A stretch of DNA of 64,000 nt from Brachyhypopomus gauderio (Eukaryota > Chordata > Actinopteri > Gymnotiformes > Hypopomidae): the NCBI RefSeq assembly GCF_052324685.1, contig NC_135212.1:47729809-47793808 (forward strand), written 5' to 3'. Shown here one piece after another: positions 1 to 12,632 of this stretch. Below the pieces are notes generated by a model. The model was not told the DNA's origin and searched no databases. It was given only the letters and a program-made list of their open reading frames with translations. Both the position numbers and the translations under genes were made by a program. Within the stretch, counting starts at the first letter, position 1; each line of letters begins with the position of its first letter.

Positions 1-10
1 CACTGGAACT

Positions 11-389
11 TAGTGGCTGTACTGAGACCAGTCATTATGGGCGTGGTCTATATACCTGTATACTTAGTGACTGCACTGAGACCAGTCATTATGGGCGTGG
101 TCTATATACCTGTATACTTAGTGGCTGTACTGAGACCAGTCATTATGGGCGTGGTCTATATACCTGTATACTTAGTGACTGCACTGAGACCAGTCATTAT
201 GGGCGTGGTCTATATACCTGTATACTTAGTGGCTGCACTGAGACCAGTCATTATGGGCGTGGTCTATATACCTGTATACTTAGTGACTGCACTGAGACCA
301 GTCATTATGGGCGTGGTCTATATACCTGTATACTTAGTGGCTGCACTGAGACCAGTCATTATGGGCGTGGTTTATATACCTGTATATTT
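11..389. repeat. 54-bp minisatellite, seven copies
   Basis: Seven near-identical 54-bp units run head to tail and end about 25 bp before a splice acceptor. Copies differ mainly at two sites. One of them (GTGGCTG versus GTGACTG) alternates strictly G/A/G/A/G/A/G, which suggests a 108-bp dimer as the amplification unit. The unit length is a multiple of three and one frame lacks stops, so a 131-residue reading frame appears across it. That is an artefact of the repeat. The array probably lies in the last intron of the gene ending at 535. Confidence 0.95.
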
Positions 390-415
390 GATTATTTTAT
401 GTATATGATGTACAG

Positions 416-535
416 GTGGATACTCAGCTTGCCTGCATGATGAGTGAAAGCAGCGTGGACCTTATTGACCGCTTCAACGACCTGGCCAAAGAGCTGTCTG
501 CCCCCGAACCGAACCTCCCTCCCCCAGGGGTTTGA
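416..535 (+). CDS. Terminal coding exon of an unidentified gene (3' end only)
   Basis: After a plausible acceptor (ATGTACAG at 408-415) an open frame of 39 codons runs to TGA at 533-535. It encodes an acidic, helix-like segment (SSVDLIDRFNDLAKEL) and then a proline-rich tail (PEPNLPPPGV). An AATAAA signal at 715-720 fits a short 3' UTR of about 180 bp. The codons look coding, but I do not recognise the protein. The rest of the gene lies to the left of the window. Phase 0 at the acceptor is assumed from the open frame, not proven. Confidence 0.5.
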   Translation: MDTQLACMMSESSVDLIDRFNDLAKELSAPEPNLPPPGV

Positions 536-720
536 GGTGAAAGGTCAGGGTTCGGCCCTCGCTCCACATCTTGGGCGGTTGATGCTGATTTGACGGAACT
601 TCTTGCTGTGATCCTGAAACACAAACATGTGGGACTTTAGAATTACAGTTCCTTTGGATTGGTGTGTGTGTGGGTGTGTGTGTGTGTGTGAGTGGTTCAG
701 CTTGTTGGAAGTGCAATAAA

Positions 721-2030
721 GACTGCCCTGATCCTAAACGGAGCAACTAGGATCAAGTGTGTATGCGTGTGTCTACCTGTCATTCTGTGGCTGTTGTCTT
801 GTAAGCCACGCCCGGGACACTTTTTAAAAAGATTAGTTTACAAAGCAACCTCATGTACAGGAAACGTAAGATCCGCCATACCTGAACAAATATTGCCTCC
901 TATAAATCCATTTCCTTCCTGTTCCATCTGTCTCACTGTTGTTGGCGCATGTGCGTGTATGCGTATGTAAAGAGCCACGGATGTTGTTTTTTGTCTTGGG
1001 GGTTTATTTTTATTTTTTATTTTTATGGATACTAAAGATCTATCCTTAATGATCCTACGCAAAATCCTTAAAAAAAGCCATATGTGCGTGTGTGCGTGCG
1101 TGTGTGTGCGTATGCATGGGTATTTAGCTCTTTGTTAAGACCAAGGGTCCCCCTGATCATAGGAGACCATTAGTATTTTGACATTCTGAGGACATTTAGA
1201 TGGTCCCCATCAAGCATTTTTTATCCTTTTTCTACGGAATTGCAGCTTTTATGTGAAAAGAGCCAGAAGATCTCGTTTTGGTGAGATTAATGTTCAGTGT
1301 AGCTATAGAAACAGCATCATTTAGCTGCAGTAAGAGAAGTCTGCGGAAAGCTCCATAAAACTAAAGATAGTAAAATAACACTGTATGTGTACACTTTACT
1401 CCATAGTCTCTTTTCTACTCTGACATAATAGATTAATTGGGTTAAATGAATTGGATCTTGATTATTACAAACCAGTTCGATTTTTTTCGTTTCTTACAGA
1501 AAATACTAGTGCAAATAAAAACTTTCTCAAGCACTAAAGCAGCTAAGTAAAAATGCATTCCAACCTGCTTAATTTAATACACATTAATACACACCCATAA
1601 GATGCCCTATAGTAATAAAATAATCCAAAACACTAAGTTTGATTCTATGTATTTTCAAGCCAGCTGTCGGCCTGCTTGATTGAAATGTTATCCCATATGT
1701 TGATACTTGTTTGCCTCTGATGTAATGAATGAATGTTTCTGGTGTAAATAGACCGTATCTGATTACAGTATTCACTGCGCTTTTTAAAATGACATACTGT
1801 AAATTATTTGGGTTATTTATTAATGTACATGTTGCAACGTGTTCTTTTTTTTTAACCTGCGCGGCATCTTAAGCTTCCTTATGCTGTTTTAAAGATCTCT
1901 GCGTTTGTAAAGGGGGTTTTATCCCACCATGTAAAAATAGAGTTGCAGAAACACGCTTCTTTGTGTCTCTTGATCATTTAAGACTAAATACGTATCGTTT
2001 CCTGCACGACCCATGAGGACAGTCGTGTGT
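721..2030. other. Intergenic, no gene seen
   Basis: Between the polyadenylation signal at 715-720 and the dhrs7b promoter I see AT-rich DNA with an impure TG/CG microsatellite near 1083-1115 and no supported exon or transposon. Confidence 0.5.
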
Positions 2031-2077
2031 TGAGGTGGTTTAGTAAATGTAAATGTAGTAACGCGGTTCCTCCATCC

Positions 2078-2152
2078 CACGTGTTATTGGGCAATAAAGG
2101 CCATGCGCCCGCGTCACTTCCGCGTTTGATCACGTGGGTAAGTAACTTCCGG
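2078..2152 (+). promoter_or_regulatory. dhrs7b: Probable dhrs7b promoter elements
   Basis: Two CACGTG E-boxes (2078-2083 and 2131-2136), an inverted CCAAT box (ATTGG, 2086-2090) and an ETS-like ACTTCCGG (2145-2152) cluster 350-430 bp upstream of the dhrs7b start codon. The spacing and the mix are typical of a TATA-less housekeeping promoter. The transcription start was not identified. Confidence 0.45.
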
Positions 2153-2502
2153 TAAGGCGGTGTAGCTCGACTCTTATAAAATACAAGTGACGTTTAAAAA
2201 TAAAGAAAATAACAAGTATTAAAATATTACGACCGTTTAATAAATGAAACGAGCGTATTTAAATTAATGATCAGTTGTGTTTTTTGAGACTACAACTGTA
2301 AAATGAGTTAGCGCTCGAGGTAATGTTCCGTGTGCGTTGGGTATAAAAGTTGTAAATGATGGAACTTGTACATTCACTAAATGTGTGATGTGTGGCGCGT
2401 GTCTCGGTCCGGACCGGTTATATACGCGTTAATGGGCTCGGGAAGGTGGAGAAGTGACCATGATCCGTTATATTAAGTGCTGAAGGTGGACGTATATGTG
2501 AG

Positions 2503-3641
2503 ATGGTTCTTGTGTGTGTTGTAGTCTGGATGGAGCGGTGGTTCGGTGTTGGAGCGGCGGTTCTGGGCACGGCCGGACTCCTGCTCTTATTAAAGATCAT
2601 AAACAGAACCAGACGCGGACTCAACCTGCAGGATAAAGTCGTGGTCATCACGGGAGCCAGTTCTGGCCTGGGCAAAGGTACTGAGAACACACACAGGCCC
2701 GCAGGAGATGAAACGTGGATGACTGTGTATGTGTGTGTGTGTGTGACTCTACAGAATGTGCACGCGCGTTCCATACCGCGGGCGCGCGCCTCATCCTGTG
2801 TGGACGGGACCAGAAGAGACTGCAGGAGGTTGTTGGAGAGTTGCAGGGCGTGACAGATGGCAAAACACGGGTACACGCAGCTCCTCTCACGCCAATCATC
2901 TCTTCTTCTTGCATCTTGCAAGATTTATTGTATGCGTAATAAAATTTTGTGTCATTCAAAACAAATGTAAATATTTAAGCTATATATCCAAATGATTAAG
3001 AATGTAAGTTGCTCTGTAATGCTCAAACATGCGTGGATCCTCTGTTTGTGTGGTCAGACCCATACACCCTGCGTAGTCACCTTTGACCTCTCCGCCACGG
3101 ATACGGTCTCCAGGGCAGCAGTGGAGATTCTGAAGTGCCACGGTCACGTGGATGTCCTCATTAACAATGCGGGCATTAGTTTCCGTGGCAACATCCTGGA
3201 GACCCACGTCTCCGTGCAGAGGGATGTCATGGAGACCAACTACTTTGGCCCGGTTGCCCTTACTCAAGGTACAAGCTTGCTAGGAGGAAATTGTTAATTA
3301 TACTGGTAGCAGTGTACATATGTAGTGGAGTGCAATGAACACATAATGAGTTGGCCAATATGAAGCAATAGAGGGTAAATAAACCTACACAGATTCTAAC
3401 GCAACAGGAAAATAAACAAGAGGATCGTGTGCAATCTGAATATCACTGCAGCCTTGCAAATTGCCGCTTAAGATGACAGTTGCTTGACGTCGGAAAATAC
3501 ATGAGTAATTTAGGAGATGCATAAAACATTTCATTAGTTCATGCTTGTTTAAAGCGCTGTTTGGGCCCCACTCAATTTCTTAGGAGGTGTCATCATTTAA
3601 AAGATTGTTTTAGTTCATCTGATGAAATGCAACGAAAGTTC

Positions 3642-3720
<79 letters not shown>

Positions 3721-5200
3721 TGTTTTTGATGCCCTAGGCTCAGGAAACATGTACAGCCTGTACAGATAACCCACAGTTTAGCTACAACACCAATTTACAT
3801 TGGTAGAATGGATACACAAGGACATCGCTCATGTTCCTCTGTCTCTCCTTCTCTAGAGATTCTTCCATCCATGGTGGAAAGGGGCAGCGGGCACATAGTG
3901 GCTATTAGCAGCGTCCAGGGGAGGATCTCCATCCCATGTAGATCAGCGTGTGAGTTCTCACCCGTGCAGATATTCACATGCAGCCACGACTGATGTGAAA
4001 CCTCCTGTGAGTGTGTTTACGGGGCCTCTGTCCTAAACACCCTCGTCTAACCTGCGTAAATCCAGGGACTTTTACCTTTGGAGATGCTGAGTGAAAATTA
4101 TTGGGCATATTTCTTATATATAACTTTGCATTACCAGTGAAAGACTTCAGTGTTGTAGACTGTTTTTTATAACTAATGCAAAAGATTGACAACAAAAGTC
4201 TGTAACGGTATAAATCAATCTTGGGAAAACATTTGTAATGAAAGTGTGATTTTACAACTACAGAAATTGTAGTGGAACCCTTAAATATACCGTGCAGCGT
4301 TCTTGAATTTTAAGTTGCACATGCAATTTATAGAGCTCAGATACATTTATTTACAGAACTACTTTAGATGAGCCACTAAATACTGAAAATTAAATGGAAT
4401 CTCATTCAGAAAGATGCATTTCCAGTATGTGTTATGTCTTTGTCAGGTGTCCACAGGACATACTTTGCACTTCTGTGGTAGCGTGTAGCGTGTCTGCGTA
4501 TTGCTTTTCCCTAGAAAAGACTTGATTCATGCAAGGAATAACTCCATCACGCATACATAATGCAAATGTAGTTTCAACAGTTGATTCTACATATCTGCTA
4601 TGGAGCACATATAATACAATTACAACTGTTGTAAAAAGCAATATAAATACATTTTGATTTGATAATACTGAAGTTTTAAGTGTTCAGTGACTAAAAGACT
4701 AAATAATTCACCCATGGAAATTTGCTGTGTTCAGATGCAGCATCCAAGCACGCCACGCAGGCCTATTTTGACTGCTTGCGCGCAGAAGTGGAACGGTTTG
4801 GCTTACAGGTGTCCGTCATCAGCCCTGGATACATTAGAACCAACTTGTCAGTCAATGCCGTTACTGGGGACGGATCTAAATATGGAGGTGAGACAATATA
4901 CTGCTTTTTTTCTCCTAGATATTTGTACTTAAAGCATACAAGACCATCCTATGTTTACGCTCTGTGATGCTCGTTTTCCTTTTCTCCTGCTCAGTGATGG
5001 ACAAAACCACAGCAATGGGGTGGGACCCCGAAAAAGTGGCTCAGGCCGTCCTAAAGGCGGTCCGTTATCAACAGAAAGATGTTCTACTGGCTGGACTGCT
5101 ACCTGTTCTTGTCATCTACCTCCGTACTCTGTGGCCTGCTGCCTTCTTCAGAGTGATGGCTTCTCGTGCCAGAAAAGAACAGAGAGTAAAAGATCAGTGA
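2503..5200 (+). CDS. dhrs7b: Dehydrogenase/reductase SDR family member 7B
   Basis: Six coding exons: 2503-2677, 2755-2870, 3058-3268, 3857-3949, 4735-4887 and 4995-5200. All have GT-AG junctions and matching phases. Joined, they give 317 residues (human DHRS7B is 325). The N-terminal hydrophobic stretch (about residues 13-30) is a membrane anchor. The cofactor motif TGASSGLG is at 50-57, NNAG at 133-136, the catalytic serine in AISS near 185, and YAASK (Tyr199, Lys203) completes the SDR active site. The family is NAD(P)(H)-dependent and membrane-bound; mammalian DHRS7B is linked to peroxisomal ether-lipid synthesis (acyl/alkyl-DHAP reduction). ATG at 2503 gives the longest frame. The ATG at 2530 is an alternative start. 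The 3' UTR has AATAAA at 5355-5360. Confidence 0.93.
3642..3713. repeat. (AT)n microsatellite in dhrs7b intron 3
   Basis: About 70 bp of uninterrupted AT dinucleotides between dhrs7b coding exons 3 and 4. Confidence 0.95.
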
Positions 5201-5354
5201 AGGGCAGACGGAGAGCATTTCGTCTTCAGTGTTGTTTGAATGGATTTCATGAAGGTGTTTTGTTGTATATTGTTGGCATGGGTTTGATGAGCAGTTCAGA
5301 AATTATTGAACATGTTTAACATATGTTTCTTAGTAGTGTAATATGTCATCATGT

Positions 5355-5360
5355 AATAAA
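5355..5360 (+). terminator. Polyadenylation signal of dhrs7b
   Basis: AATAAA 155 bp after the dhrs7b stop codon, in an AT-rich 3' UTR. No competing canonical signal lies closer to the stop. Confidence 0.6.
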
Positions 5361-5419
5361 TCTTCTAAAATATAAACCACATGGATTTTAAAGGTTCTGT
5401 GCTTTTATCACTCAGTGGA

Positions 5420-7640
5420 TTAATCTATCACCTTCCACACATTTCTTCTCCCCTTTGATCATGCAGTGTCCACATAACACTGTAAAAACTTATAGGATGG
5501 AAAATAAATCAGAGATTTACTACTAGGATGTGTTGTTAAATTTGAGTTTGAGCGGGTTTTTTGCCAGCTTTTTGCTGGCATTAAATTCACCCCTGAAGAA
5601 TTTATAATTTCCCCATTTACATTTTTTAATATCTTGTAACTATCTGAACAGCTAGTTCATATTTTCAGCTAGAAAATAAAACCGTTCTGTTGCTTCCTAT
5701 ATGAGCTTTCTGTCCGGTAGACTGGCCCGATATCTGTTCTGGCCTGATAGGTTGGGTAACATTTTACCCAACCTTTCAGAAGTCATGTCACTTGATATTT
5801 TATATCCCTGCTTTGCACCAGGCATGTTAACTCAATGTATACATTTTTTTCTTTATATGAAGAAACAGAAGGCAGGATTAAAACTGCATTTTTGCTGAAA
5901 GATGTCCAGATTGTGATCTAATTCTGTTTTATGCCACCTTCCAACCATTTACTAGCTAACCCAATTACTATGTCCCCTGAGGACAGGCACCACCAAGATG
6001 TCCCGCTTCTGATGACTATACACAATTGATATACTTTAACTCTTGAAGAGAGTAAATTGTGTGCTTGCTTGAAGAGAAAATCCCTGTGAATTCTTGACGT
6101 GATGAATTTTGGAAAGAAATGCAGTTTCAAATAGATTTTAATTCATAGACTTGGGTTGTTGTCCATGTAATCAAACATTTTCCAGAGAAATTCCTATTCC
6201 AGAGAAAAGCCGATTTCCTATTGAGTAATTTCTTATACTAGGCCAAATCAAAGTCCTTTAAAACAGCCACGGCAGAGTTTTCTTGTAGCCGAAAGGCGAT
6301 TGAGTAAACCAACATGCTAATTCCATCAATAAAGCCATATTTGGTTTTTGTTTTTTGCAAGCGTCAGCATGTCCAGTGCCCCATCCTCCGCAGAACTATT
6401 TGAAGACCAGTTCTTTTCCCCAAAAACTCATTAGTACATTTCGGTGAACATCCAACAATCCAAACTCACCCCTAAAAGGTTCTCTTGGAACTGTTTGTAA
6501 ACATCCAAGCTACTAACTGGTAAAATTGTAAGGCTAAAATTGTGTTGTAAAAGTAACATATTAGACACGTAGTCATGTACTCCCATCAACTTGTGTTTAA
6601 ACTGACGCTGGATCCCCAATCTCAGATTAAGCATGCTTCTATTCATATGGGTTTTCTACTCTTTGCCCTTGACCATGTGACCTAGTATCTGGATCCACAA
6701 AGCTGAACCCTGAATTAATGGACGTGATTCTTTAATGTTTGCATCTGAACTGGATTGTGCATACATCTGAGGGAATTTAAGTGGCGATGTTTAAAATGTC
6801 AGTTAAGCTGTTAGTTCTTTACACCATGGGAAAATGTATAATCCCTAATCAAAACTGCTCAATTCAAATAAATTCCTGACAGTATGGTGTAAACCAGCTC
6901 TACACCCATGTGCTACAAATGGGTAATTGGAATTGATTAAATATGACCACTTCTGGTATTTAAACACTAAGTACAAAGTAAGCATTTTACTGTTGTGTGG
7001 TATAATTACCACCCATGTCCCCTTTTAATGAGAAGGAAGACAAGCCCTACTGAGCTGTTACTCTGAAGGGGTAATTAAATACCGTACAGAATCACCTTGG
7101 TGCACACGCTACACTGACTATAATGTGAGAAGATACAATGTTTACTTATACAGGGGACAGGGCCTGGGAACTGGATGCATGATAAGTAGAGGAGAAAACT
7201 AGATATTTGTGTTTTTGATACAGACCAGCAGTGGTTAAGTTATTGTCACCCACTTTTTCCTCTGTAAAAGCATATTCAGTCAAAAAAAGTCTTGTACAAG
7301 TAGTATGGAATTAATATGACGAGTTATTTACCAACACAGACAAATCACAACCCGACAATAGTTTTAGGCTAAAGTGACCAGGGCTTAATGTGCATTAATC
7401 AACTAATTAACTTGACAGTCACAAATAGTCACAAAGACTTGCTTAACCCAATTATCAACCTGGATGAACAAAATCTGTACAAAAATATGAGTATTTTCAT
7501 ATAGATTACTTTCAGACCCTTATATACACACACCATAAGAGTGTACATTCTGGCAAGATCACTCAATGCTAGGAGGAAACCTCGAGTTAAAAGGTCAAAT
7601 GAAAGATCACCAGAGATGGCAGTGAGGTTAAATCTCCTAC
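5420..7640. other. Intergenic, no gene seen
   Basis: This stretch separates the convergent 3' ends of dhrs7b and tmem11. It is AT-rich unique-looking DNA with short open frames only. I see no exon with family similarity and no clear transposon ends. Confidence 0.5.
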
Positions 7641-8279
7641 TGTTTAATGAAAAGGTGATGTACCAAGGCAGGGTACAGTAAAACTACACGGGGGGAGGGG
7701 AGAGACGATTCAGAGGTTATACCTAAAAGGTCTGTTTGTTTCACCTGTCTGCCACACATTCGCAGTCCAGTGGGTCGTTGCCCAGGTGCGGGAGCACAGC
7801 ACGTGTGGCAGGGAGAGGCGGGGAGGACGCTGAAGGACGAGACCGCGAGGAATGGGGCAAGTGCTGATGTCACTTCAGAGTACAGAAAAAGAGGGGAAGA
7901 ATCTTCCTTCTAGTTTTACAATAATAAAGCCCCCAATCCACCTTCTCATCTATTCATCCTCCCATCCTATCCTATCTGACCGGAGCTGATCAGTCGCTCC
8001 CTCACCGTTTGAGAGCACAGGTGGAAGAGAGTGAGGGGGAGGAGGGGGAAGTGCCTCTCGTTTCTTCACATTCGTTCCTTTCTTTCGTTTTTGGCTCCTT
8101 GCGTGTTGCTCTCTCCATACATGCGGCCGTCTGCTCATTAGGTTGCTGTGTGTGTGTGTGTGTGTGTATGTGGTGTATGCAAGTATTTTTATTTAGTAGT
8201 GCTTCTCATCTCCCCACGTGTGTGCGTGTGTGTTTTTGTGTGTGTGTACACATGTATCTGCGTGCGTGTGCAGCGATGC

Positions 8280-9772
8280 TCATACGGCGTACAGTTCATA
8301 GATCTTCTTGGCGCAGTAAGCCAGGGCGGCGAGGGCTATCGTGTTGTGCAGTCTCTTTCTGTGCACGTCGTCACGCCGCACCAGCACCACGGGCGTGGAC
8401 GAGGTCAGTGTGTGCAGCGGCAGCTGCGACAACTTCTGGCTGTCGTACTCCACCTGGTACTTACAGCAGGGGTCGAACTGCCAGGATATGCCATAGAGGG
8501 CGGCGCAGGCCAGGCTAAGTGCGCCCGCCGGCAGTGCTACGTAGCGCGAGTAGTCGGCGGGGAGGGTGAGAGGCGTCAGGAGGCAGGCGGCCCCGGCCAG
8601 CACGGCCGTCTTGTGCAGGCAGTTCCCCACGGCCACCCAGCGGGCCGTCTCATCGCCGATGCGCGTGGGTTCGATCACGATGTAGCGGTACTGTGCTTCC
8701 AGGGCCTGCTCCAGCTCGTACTCAAACTGCTCCTGTGCGTTCTCACCATTGTAGATTTCGTGAACGATGTAACACTCTGTTGCCGCCATCACTCCCCTAA
8801 AGAAAGAAGACAAAAAGGAAAGAAAGAAAGAAACCTCAGTCACTATAACATCAGCTTGTTCTCTTACTGTTCACCTACAAATTACATTTACACTTCTTAA
8901 AAGCCACACATCACTCCAGTGTAAACCTGACACACTGAAAGTTTGAAAAAACAAAAAGACAGAATGAATGAATGTTTAAATGGACTATGTACTCGTTGTG
9001 TCTTAAAGAAACAGCAAACTTGCTCACCTGTGGCCTTTGCATATTGTTGACCGAAATAACGCTTCTCAGATAAAACTAGTCAGAGGTTGATGTTGAGGTT
9101 GACAGTATTGACACAACTAGTTATTCATGTGTGCTTTCTGGGGTGAAAGTAGCTCGCCAGTTTACCTTGCTGTGATAAATAATCCACTAACTCAACTCTA
9201 ACTACGGTATTTTCTGGAGGACAAAGGTTAACTGCCAGTTCGCCAGCATAACTGGGTGTAGTTTAACTTTCTGAATAAAAACAGCACGAAGCAGGCAGCT
9301 GGTTAGCTGGACCATCTTGAGCTAGTTAGCCTGCTAGCTCCCGTGGTGAGTCCATATTGTGTTTGTACATTTCCACACATCGTCCCCGAACAGCTGCTCC
9401 ATTACTGGCGCATTTATACGGACACACGCGGCTATCGTGGCCGCTTCAGACGCGCTGCCTCCCGGAGAGCGTTAGCAACAGGCTAACAGGCTAGTTAGCT
9501 TAGCATGCTAGTCCAGGGAACAAGCGCGAGCAAGTTGTCGCTTAGCACGCTAACCAAAACATTACAGGAGTCGAAACTGTTTATTTTCAGCATTTTCACA
9601 GCCGTGTTACGCACCGAAGAGCTGATTGTTTAAAGACTAAATAATCAGTGCGTGTCGTTCCGTGCGAGAGCGATGGTTCTTGTTGATAAACGAGGTTTGA
9701 AGCGAATGTTTTAGGTGTAACTGACCTCTCCCTGTTGACTGGGACACCGCGCCTCCTTCCCAACGCCGCCAT
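8280..9772 (-). CDS. tmem11: Transmembrane protein 11, mitochondrial
   Basis: Two coding exons on the minus strand: 9726-9772 (starts MAALGRRRG) and 8280-8796. The donor reads GAG|GTCAGT and the acceptor TTTCTTTAG. Joined, they give 187 residues (human TMEM11 is 192). The region from CYIVHEIYNGEN to the end KKIYELYAV is nearly family-identical. Two hydrophobic segments (about 77-96 and 101-121) flank the LPADYSRY loop. TMEM11 is a mitochondrial membrane protein that interacts with the MICOS system and controls mitochondrial shape and cristae. Exon 2 has its own in-frame ATG (8787-8789, MAATECYIV), so a 169-residue form from an alternative start is possible. The long intron (8797-9725) holds GCTAGTTAGC-like low-complexity tracts. 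The 3' UTR holds TG repeats. Confidence 0.95.
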
Positions 9773-9903
9773 CTTGAAGAACGGGCGCCTCGGTGTTGAC
9801 GTCACATTTGTAGCGGCGCACTATGGGTAATGTAGTACCGCGCTCGCCACGTTCTTGAACGGGCCAAGAGCAAACGCTTCACCGCGCCAAACTACATTTC
9901 CCA
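9767..9903 (-). promoter_or_regulatory. tmem11: tmem11 promoter: YY1-like, CRE and paired ACTACA motifs
   Basis: The start codon itself lies in a YY1-type AAGATGGCGGC on the minus strand. Upstream are a perfect CRE (TGACGTCA, 9797-9804) and two ZNF143/THAP11-like motifs in opposite orientation: ACTACATTACCCA on minus (9824-9836) and ACTACATTTCCCA on plus (9891-9903). This set is typical of promoters of nuclear genes for mitochondrial and housekeeping proteins. The inverted pair could also drive transcription rightward. Confidence 0.55.
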
Positions 9904-9989
9904 CCGAGCGAGTAATTCGAGGCGCACACACACACACACACACATACACACACACACACACACCACTCATTCTAATTGATGAAAGATAT

Positions 9990-11500
9990 TTATATCCGCG
10001 TGTCCATTTAGAGGACGATCGTGTGCAGTGTGACGAGTGCGGCGCGTGAAGGTGATCGTCGAAGTGCCTCCTTAGCTTCAAGATCGTGACGACACTATTT
10101 TTTGTTAATGTTTCGATACGGCCGACGATGGCCAATCGCATGCAAGGACAACACTGAGTAACTACCGGGAGGACGAACTACTTCTATTTATGCAACACTG
10201 CGAACAAAATGCGCGTTTATACGTTCATACGTGATGACCTGTAACCTTTCACCTGCACCATGAAGTGTGCTGTGGAAACACATAAGCAAGGACTCACCCA
10301 TGCTGTGTTCTTCCCAGGGTTTGGCAGTGAGTTCCTCACCAGACCTGCGACGAGCCTGCACGCGCGACCGGTTCACTGGAGCCCAGTGGCACGTGCGCGC
10401 GGTGTCTCCCTCTATATCAGCGACTTGCAGAAGGGCTCGCGCGTCCGGGCTGCAATCTGACATGTAATCCGAGCATCAAGCGCGTGAACTGATGCAGCTT
10501 CTACTCGAAAGCAAAGTGCCGCGAGGGTTAAAGGACCATCTATGTTTTGCAGATAATCAAATAATGTCTCTAAAGCAATCCATAATGTTTTTTTTATATT
10601 TTTGTTTAATTATACTTTTATACAACAGTATTTTAGATATTCATTATATTTCTGACTATGGAAAAAGACAATGCTCTTGCAAAACGATGCGGAGCTATGC
10701 GAATAACAACGATGGGGAACGTTTATATTGGGATGTACCGTGCCAACTGTCCCACAACGTCCTTGGGGCGGCAAGGAAAGAAAGAAAAAACAAGGGCCTT
10801 GTTGTTCTTCTCGAATCTGATTGGAGCTTTTGTTGCATGCGGCCACCACCTCATTTCTTTAATATCGGAAATGGTCTGAAAAAACGTTGACTCTTGTTTT
10901 TACAAAGGGCAAAACACTCAGACCGAATATCTTAACAGTTCCCGGGATGTCGACGGTAATTTGAACTGTACGCTGCAGCCAGAGCAGTTACACACCAACA
11001 CCAATCTTTCCAGGAATGACCCGTTTTGTTTGTGATGTTTACTGTCGTTTCCCACTGGAATAAGGCATTAGGTAGTACCATTTGCCTGTTATCAATGACA
11101 GTGGAGGTCTGTAAAATAACGTTTACCCTGCATCTTTTTGAGTGAATTTGTAAAGCAAACCTGTGACTAATTACCACATCCAAATCAGTGACTGAATAAA
11201 TATTTGTGCAGCAAGTTGAAACGCTAAAATTAAATGTTTTTGTATTGAACATACATAAATCTACATTTTATTAGAAAACAACATTGGTATATGAAGTGAA
11301 TTCCTGAGAAGGTCCAATTGTATGGAAGTCAGGTATTTTTCAACAGAGCAAAATTGAGTCCTGGCGTCTGAAGACAATATGTCACTGACTCATTGATGTA
11401 AGAATACAAACAACTTGTGCTCACAAACCTCTCGAGGGAGGTTCATGATCTTACAATCCAAGAACATTTACATCATTCAGTGCTCATTTTATTACAAAAA
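9990..11500. other. Intergenic between tmem11 and natd1
   Basis: A CpG-containing shoulder (to about 10480) continues from the tmem11 promoter, with a (CA)n run at 9925-9962. The rest is AT-rich. Short open frames here have no recognisable family similarity. A divergent non-coding transcript is possible but not shown. Confidence 0.4.
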
Positions 11501-12632
11501 TGTCAAGATCACAATGTGGTACATATAATCCTTTATTTAAAAACATGAATATTAATAGTGTACATAAATGTGTAAAAAACGTGAATTTCAGGCATTTTTG
11601 TCTGTAAAAGATGAGTGACAACCTTTAACAGGTCACAGATCACAGTTAGCCTCTAATAATTTAGATGTGATAGCCATTTCTTTTAAAATCAAAGTCACTG
11701 ATGTTGCTACTAATGTTTGCATGGCAGGGTAGACTGAGCACCCTACTAAGCCTGCCTCTTGACAGACGTGCTAAAGGCAGTTGGAGCCAGTCAGTGACAC
11801 CATCTCTGATAAGGCCATGGGACAAAGAAGGTATGGAGTAAAACAGACATGTACCCTCTACACTCACACACATACTCTTAACATGTGCATACACACACAC
11901 ACCTCACAAATAAGCTCTTTATGCAAATAAACCCAAGAGCACATTACAGGCTCCATGTGCTGAAGGGCCGTATTGTGTGTTTAAAGTGTCGTTTCCTGAG
12001 AGGTAATGCCAAGTCTACGGGAAGCGATTGTCTCAGGAGTTTCAACTCCTTACTGGCCCTGGTTTCTCCACACACACATACATACACAAACGCAACACCA
12101 AGTGGCTGTTTAAGCATGTTGGTGACCAGTGCCATCCCCAAATCACCTCCCAAGTCCGACCACGCAGTCTGTTTGCTTCAGCGCGAGGTGTGAATGTGTC
12201 CATCTCTCTGTGAATAAGCACCACTGGACCTGAAGGCATTGGGCTAGAGAGCATCTGAAATGTAACAATACTGCAACAAACTAAAACAGACTGCTGTTTT
12301 CTACACCTGTATTGGCTGTTATCCATGGAACCCTCTGTGTTGCTGAGGAGATTCTATATCAGTCCTGAGTGCTGCAAAACAAGCCCACAAGAAAACACCC
12401 AATTTATCTCCCACTTCTAAAGAAGGCATGTGCTCCAAAGCAGACGCTTCTATGATCCTGCCTGTGTAGTTGCAGATAACTTCTACCCTTTTCTCTCTCA
12501 CGTGTCGTTTTCTGAAGACCCGTCAAAACATTTGGGAACATGCATTCATCCCCGCCCCCTGCCATAAATGCCCCTCCCACCCAAACCACCCAATCAGTAA
12601 CAAGAGTCTTTGACTTCATGTACCCATCTCTT

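Noticed and set aside
13-408. 131-codon frame with repeated LRPVIMGVVYIPVYL
   Set aside because: It is produced by a 54-bp tandem array whose unit length is a multiple of three. There is no coding context and no homologue that I know.
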